Assembly (NCBI GenBank): GCA_008921705.1
Contig: VFFE01007216.1
Coordinates: forward strand, 570,382-634,381
Length of the DNA stretch: 64,000 bases
Reading direction: 5' to 3'
Source of the DNA: Burhinus oedicnemus
Lineage: Eukaryota; Chordata; Aves; Charadriiformes; Burhinidae
Part shown: positions 60,364-64,000 of the stretch, piece after piece
How positions within the stretch are numbered: position 1 is the stretch's first letter
How the letters are laid out: every line of letters starts with the position of its first letter
Notes under the pieces: generated by a model
What the model saw: only the letters and a program-made list of their open reading frames with translations
The model's database searches: none
What the model was told of the DNA's origin: nothing
Made by a program: the position numbers and the translations under genes

Positions 60364-62062
60364 AGCAAGTGGCTCTGTAGACTCTCTACCAGCAACATGC
60401 CCAACAACGATGGAGACAGTGATGATGTAACCACGCTTTTCACTAGCAAACAGCAGAAACCAGTCCTGGACCTCAGTCCTGGGACCTTGAGGTCCAGTTC
60501 TCACAGTGCCAGGCTTCAAGAAGAGATATGAACTTGCTATACTGGGGGAATCCTCTCATGGGTACTGGTCCAAGGAGAAACAGGATGCTCTCTCTGACAG
60601 GAAGAGAGTCAAGGATGAACAGACAAGCCTGCAGTTTTGCAGGCAGGTTGATTAGTTGGAACTGGCTGAAAACAAAATGCACTCAGCTGGTGAAGAAGGC
60701 ACTCTGCAGCATGAGACAGACTGCAGAGAAGCTCAGAACAGGAAGCTAAACACAAATGAAAATGGAGAATTTAGCATGGACACAGAAAATTCAGGACAAA
60801 GCTAAATCAAATGCCTGGTTTGATACTGAAATGTTCTGCAATTTTTTTCTGCAAAGAAGTCCTGGAAGTCAATCTGATTTCCAAATTTCATCATTTAAGA
60901 TCAAATCACATTTTTTTAAAAAAAAGCTTTGCTGAGTATGTTTCTACTCACTCCAGTAATTCCCCTTGTCAGCTGAAAGACACAAGTGTCAGCAACCCCC
61001 TTATCTCAATTCCCGCCCTTGAATGGGCACAGGTGATGGTCTGTCCCTTCTCTCTCTCATCTCCTCAAACTGACCTGCTCTCTTTCTACTCACTGCTGGA
61101 CTTGACAGATAATACTAAGCTTGCAGCAAATCACTCAGCACTCTCAGCTCCAGAAAGGCTAAACAACGAATTGTTTGGCCCTGATCATAAGCTCCCCCTT
61201 TCCCCATATACTCCCCACTATAGTGCAGCTGTGCTGATCCTGTTTTGACACCTTGCTGTTCTAGTCCTGACCAGCATGCCCTGAACTATCGCTTTTAATA
61301 CATTCTTTACTTTTTTTCCCTTCCACACCTGAAATAGTTCACCATGGGGAAGGACATGTGAGTACATTTTCTTTGGGGGGGAGGGGTGTCTGATTCCCCA
61401 AGTGCACCTTTCATTAGGCTGGACTGCATTAGCCACTTATTCTGACGCAGAAGAGCCCCACTCAGGCCTTATTAATCACAAGACTGACAGGTCAGTCAAG
61501 AAAAGTTCATGATGCATATTCCCAGCTCCAGGGTCTGGACTTTTACAAATATCGTCAGAGAGTTCACTGGTGGTTAATAGCATCCCACCTAAGACAATGT
61601 CCTCTCTGTCTCCTTCCTCAGCTCTTCTGCACTTGGTTAGCAACATCCAAGCTAAGTGCCATAACCTTGGTTCTTTCTTACCTGAATATTAAGATGCAAC
61701 TATAATGCTTAAAAAACTTTACATTTCTTTAATTCTACTTTTGTATAGTATAGCCCTAGAGCTCTACAGAGCTGTATTTCAGCAGGCATCTTGCTTATAT
61801 ACAGCTGCTGTAGTGTGTATTCTAGAGTTAATCAGAATGTAAAGCTCATCAACATATGTCAAAGCCATCAAAATATCCATGTGACGCACAAAACATTTAG
61901 AAATAATTTCCACAAGGTTTTTTTCATCTCCCCTTATTCAGCTGTTTTCTAAGGAAAAAATACAACTTAAAGCTGTATGGCTTTTGGGTTTGTGAATGTT
62001 TGCCTTTGTGGTTGTGGGTTTTATTTATGAGGTGCCATTTGAGACAAAAGTCATCCCAGGCT

Positions 62063-62155
62063 CATACTTTACTCGTTCAGTAAATTTTCCATACTTTAAT
62101 GATCAAGCTGCATACTTTACTTGTTACTTTTTAATATACTTCAGTGATCAAATTG
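62063..62155. repeat. Decayed tandem duplication, about 46-bp unit
   Basis: Unit 1 (62063-62110) and unit 2 (62111-62155) share CATACTTTACTYGTT at the left, an ATACTTYARTGATCAA word in the middle and a short tail (AGCTG / AATTG), with small indels between them. Confidence 0.6.
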
Positions 62156-63350
62156 TATAGCGTAATGATCAGTTTTCCTAACGTGCCTGAATGAGTTGCA
62201 TACCTCATTAATTTAGATACATACTTTACAGGCCAAAATTGTAGTGTGTTTAGATGAAGTGAATAATTTAACAACCAGGCTTCTCTCAGAACCTGCACAG
62301 AAGCCCAGGAATATGTGTGAACCCAGGGTGGGATGAAATTGCAAAGGTGTGGGAAATTTTGGGTTGAACCCAAAACGAAAACATGAGATTTGAGAGCATC
62401 TGGAAGCTGAACCAGCACTGTGAACCTGGTTCGTATTTGTTTTGTCGTTTCAAAAATGTTCCCTTGTGGATTAATTTGGGATTTTAATGATGGATTTATC
62501 CCTTCTGCCCCTAACACAGCACAGAAAACTGTTCAAAGTGAACGCTCAATATTAAAAAAAACAGTACAGGCTCCAGTCCTGTTGCGGACCGAGTACCTCT
62601 TGAAAGATGTGGAGGTAGCATTTTTTGACTAAGTTGAAGTGGAAAGTATTCAGGGTCTTGGAGGACTAACTGTTAAAGACACTTTGTGTTAAAACATACA
62701 CCCTTGTGGAGTCTGATCCCAGGAGTGTGCAGCTTGTCAAGTTCTTATGGAGGCTTAGCACCTACTTGGAGGATGAGAAGACATTACAGCAAACACTTCC
62801 CTACACACACAAATACATTCTTAAAGTAATTATACAGATATGTCATATTTCATACAATTCGTCTTTGTGCTGATATGACTCAGTTGAAATTTACTCAGTT
62901 GAAACTTACTGAATTTATATTAGCCTAAAAGCAGGAAAGGGGGAAATGCGGCATTTTCTAACCTATACGAAGTACTCCACTGTTTTACACTTGAGAACCA
63001 TGTAATCTATTATATCTGTTAAGACTGCATTTTAATTTTAATAAGCTGAAAATATAAATATTTAAAAATCCCCAACTATTTTTAAAATAACTATAATTAA
63101 ATGTAGTCCTGCCACTAAGGACAAAGTAACAGTTGCTCTACTATAAATATTAATGCTAAATTTACAGAGAATAAAATACATTTAAACAACCTTATAAAAT
63201 TTTGAATAAAGCTACACTTATAATAAGCACTTTGGTAAAGCTATGCCTGTTGGTAACTGACACGCCTAGATAAAGTCTCTAACTTGCTACAAAGCCTGTA
63301 ACACATTACAAACGTTTGGAGCTGTTTATGGGTCCTCCTTCATTTGAAAC

Positions 63351-63451
63351 CTGTGGTCCCTCCTCCTCCTCCTCTGCAATTATTTGAAGCCTGAAAGACT
63401 TTGGCTCAGGACGTGAAGAGGCTGAGACAGATCTCACTGGTTTTCCAGCTT
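63351..63451 (-). CDS. EFCAB6: Candidate upstream EFCAB6 exon (Glu-rich linker)
   Basis: On the minus strand a 101-bp segment between tcgtaaagcag and CAG|GTTTCA encodes AGKPVRSVSASSRPEPKSFR, then LQIIAEEEEEGPQ. It ends in phase 0, which fits the phase 0 start of the exon at 55135. Ser/Arg/Pro then Glu-rich composition resembles the linkers between EF-hand pairs elsewhere in this gene. The acceptor has a weak pyrimidine tract, the donor is weak, and reading through would stop at TAA 14 codons later. It is therefore a plausible but unproven exon, and it could instead be a chance frame. Confidence 0.4.
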
Positions 63452-64000
63452 CTGCTTTACGACACAAGATTTAATCACTGTATAGCTCTACACGGATTTG
63501 TTTAGCACAACATTCTATTATCACCATGGCAATAAAGTGGTGGGCTTTTTATATGGTTTTCCATTGGGTGATGATTATTATTTTTCTCATTTTATTTGTG
63601 CTTCGAGCATATACTTTTGAAAATGAAACATAGTTACTTCTTAGAATATAAGATGCAAGTTAATACTTACTTTTTTTTTTTTTTTTCCCAACTGCGTTTC
63701 ATCCAGCTAGTAACCAGCTCTCACATCCTTAGCCAAGTTCAGAAATGAGCTGTAAGGTAATGTCATTTGGACTCCTGCACCCTCAGATCTACTTATACTT
63801 GCTTCCCACTAGGCAAGGCAGACTAAGAGGGGAGAAACCAGAGGAAAGGGAAGGACTGTGAAATTAAAATAGGACAGAGACTTCTTTTACTTACACCTTT
63901 TGATAATGTTCCTGTTATTTACAAACACAGTAAGGACTGGTGCACTGATAAAAGGATGTGATTATGAACTGAAGGATCTGTTCCTGCAGTCTGCACCAAG
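63452..64000 (-). other. Sequence upstream of the candidate exon; nothing recognised
   Basis: Probably EFCAB6 intron. It is AT-rich, with a poly-T run at about 63671-63686. No exon or repeat family is identified. Confidence 0.4.

Larger units (their letters stand above)
55345..63350 (-). other. EFCAB6: EFCAB6 intron (extent tentative)
   Basis: If the exon at 63351-63451 is real and directly precedes the exon at 55135, this is one phase 0 intron of about 8 kb. I scanned it for EF-hand-like exons on the minus strand and found none I could defend. It contains a (GTGAT)n pentanucleotide run (60332-60363), a short 13-bp duplication (59016-59041) and a decayed tandem duplication (62063-62155). Small missed exons are possible. 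Confidence 0.5.

Noticed and set aside
62131..62517. 128-codon minus-strand open frame
   Set aside because: No EF-hand or other motif, no good splice sites, and it runs into the decayed tandem duplication.

Overview
This is vertebrate, almost certainly avian, nuclear DNA. The evidence is an interspersed CR1 retrotransposon with its 3' octamer (ATTCTATG)2 at 29365-29979, older CR1 debris, an avian-type solo LTR at 47380-48456, large introns and very low exon density. Nothing in the window looks bacterial, viral or plasmid-borne. The LTR looks like a family I associate with many non-galliform birds, but I cannot name the species.

Two protein-coding genes lie tail to tail. On the plus strand the last three coding exons of MPPED1 (13406-13521, 18159-18272, 21878-21996) encode the C-terminal 115 residues of this metallophosphoesterase, including the THGPP and GHIHE metal-site motifs. 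Bases 1-13405 are the preceding intron, and the N-terminal exons lie upstream of the window. The 3' UTR probably runs to about 24.7 kb. On the minus strand the last six coding exons of EFCAB6 (55135-55344, 51496-51729, 49505-49658, 48472-48656, 44712-44861, 42097-42219) encode about 350 C-terminal residues that form six EF-hand-like motifs in three pairs. A seventh, upstream exon is proposed at 63351-63451. All six well-supported exons join in frame with AG/GT boundaries. The convergent MPPED1-EFCAB6 order matches human 22q13.2.

The roughly 17 kb between the genes has no convincing gene. It holds a GC-rich belt (about 24.8-29.3 kb) with a CpG-dense core near 27.33-27.56 kb. It also holds a 5'-truncated CR1 with an uninterrupted reverse-transcriptase C-terminal frame, inserted into one arm of a dispersed inverted repeat whose other arm (31318-31401) preserves the empty site. 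Further along are a minus-strand CR1 remnant, a very old plus-strand CR1 remnant near 34.2-35.2 kb, and AT-rich segments dense in homeodomain-type motifs (36.1 kb, 39.3 kb, 40.0-40.1 kb).

The introns hold ancient MIR-like SINE pieces, a palindromic ancient repeat, simple repeats, a G-quadruplex motif, and the solo LTR, which ends only 15 bp from an EFCAB6 splice donor. I found no new multi-gene system. The points most worth checking are the CR1 empty-site pair, the LTR beside the splice donor, the candidate upstream EFCAB6 exon, and two unidentified minus-strand open frames in an EFCAB6 intron (53197-53840).
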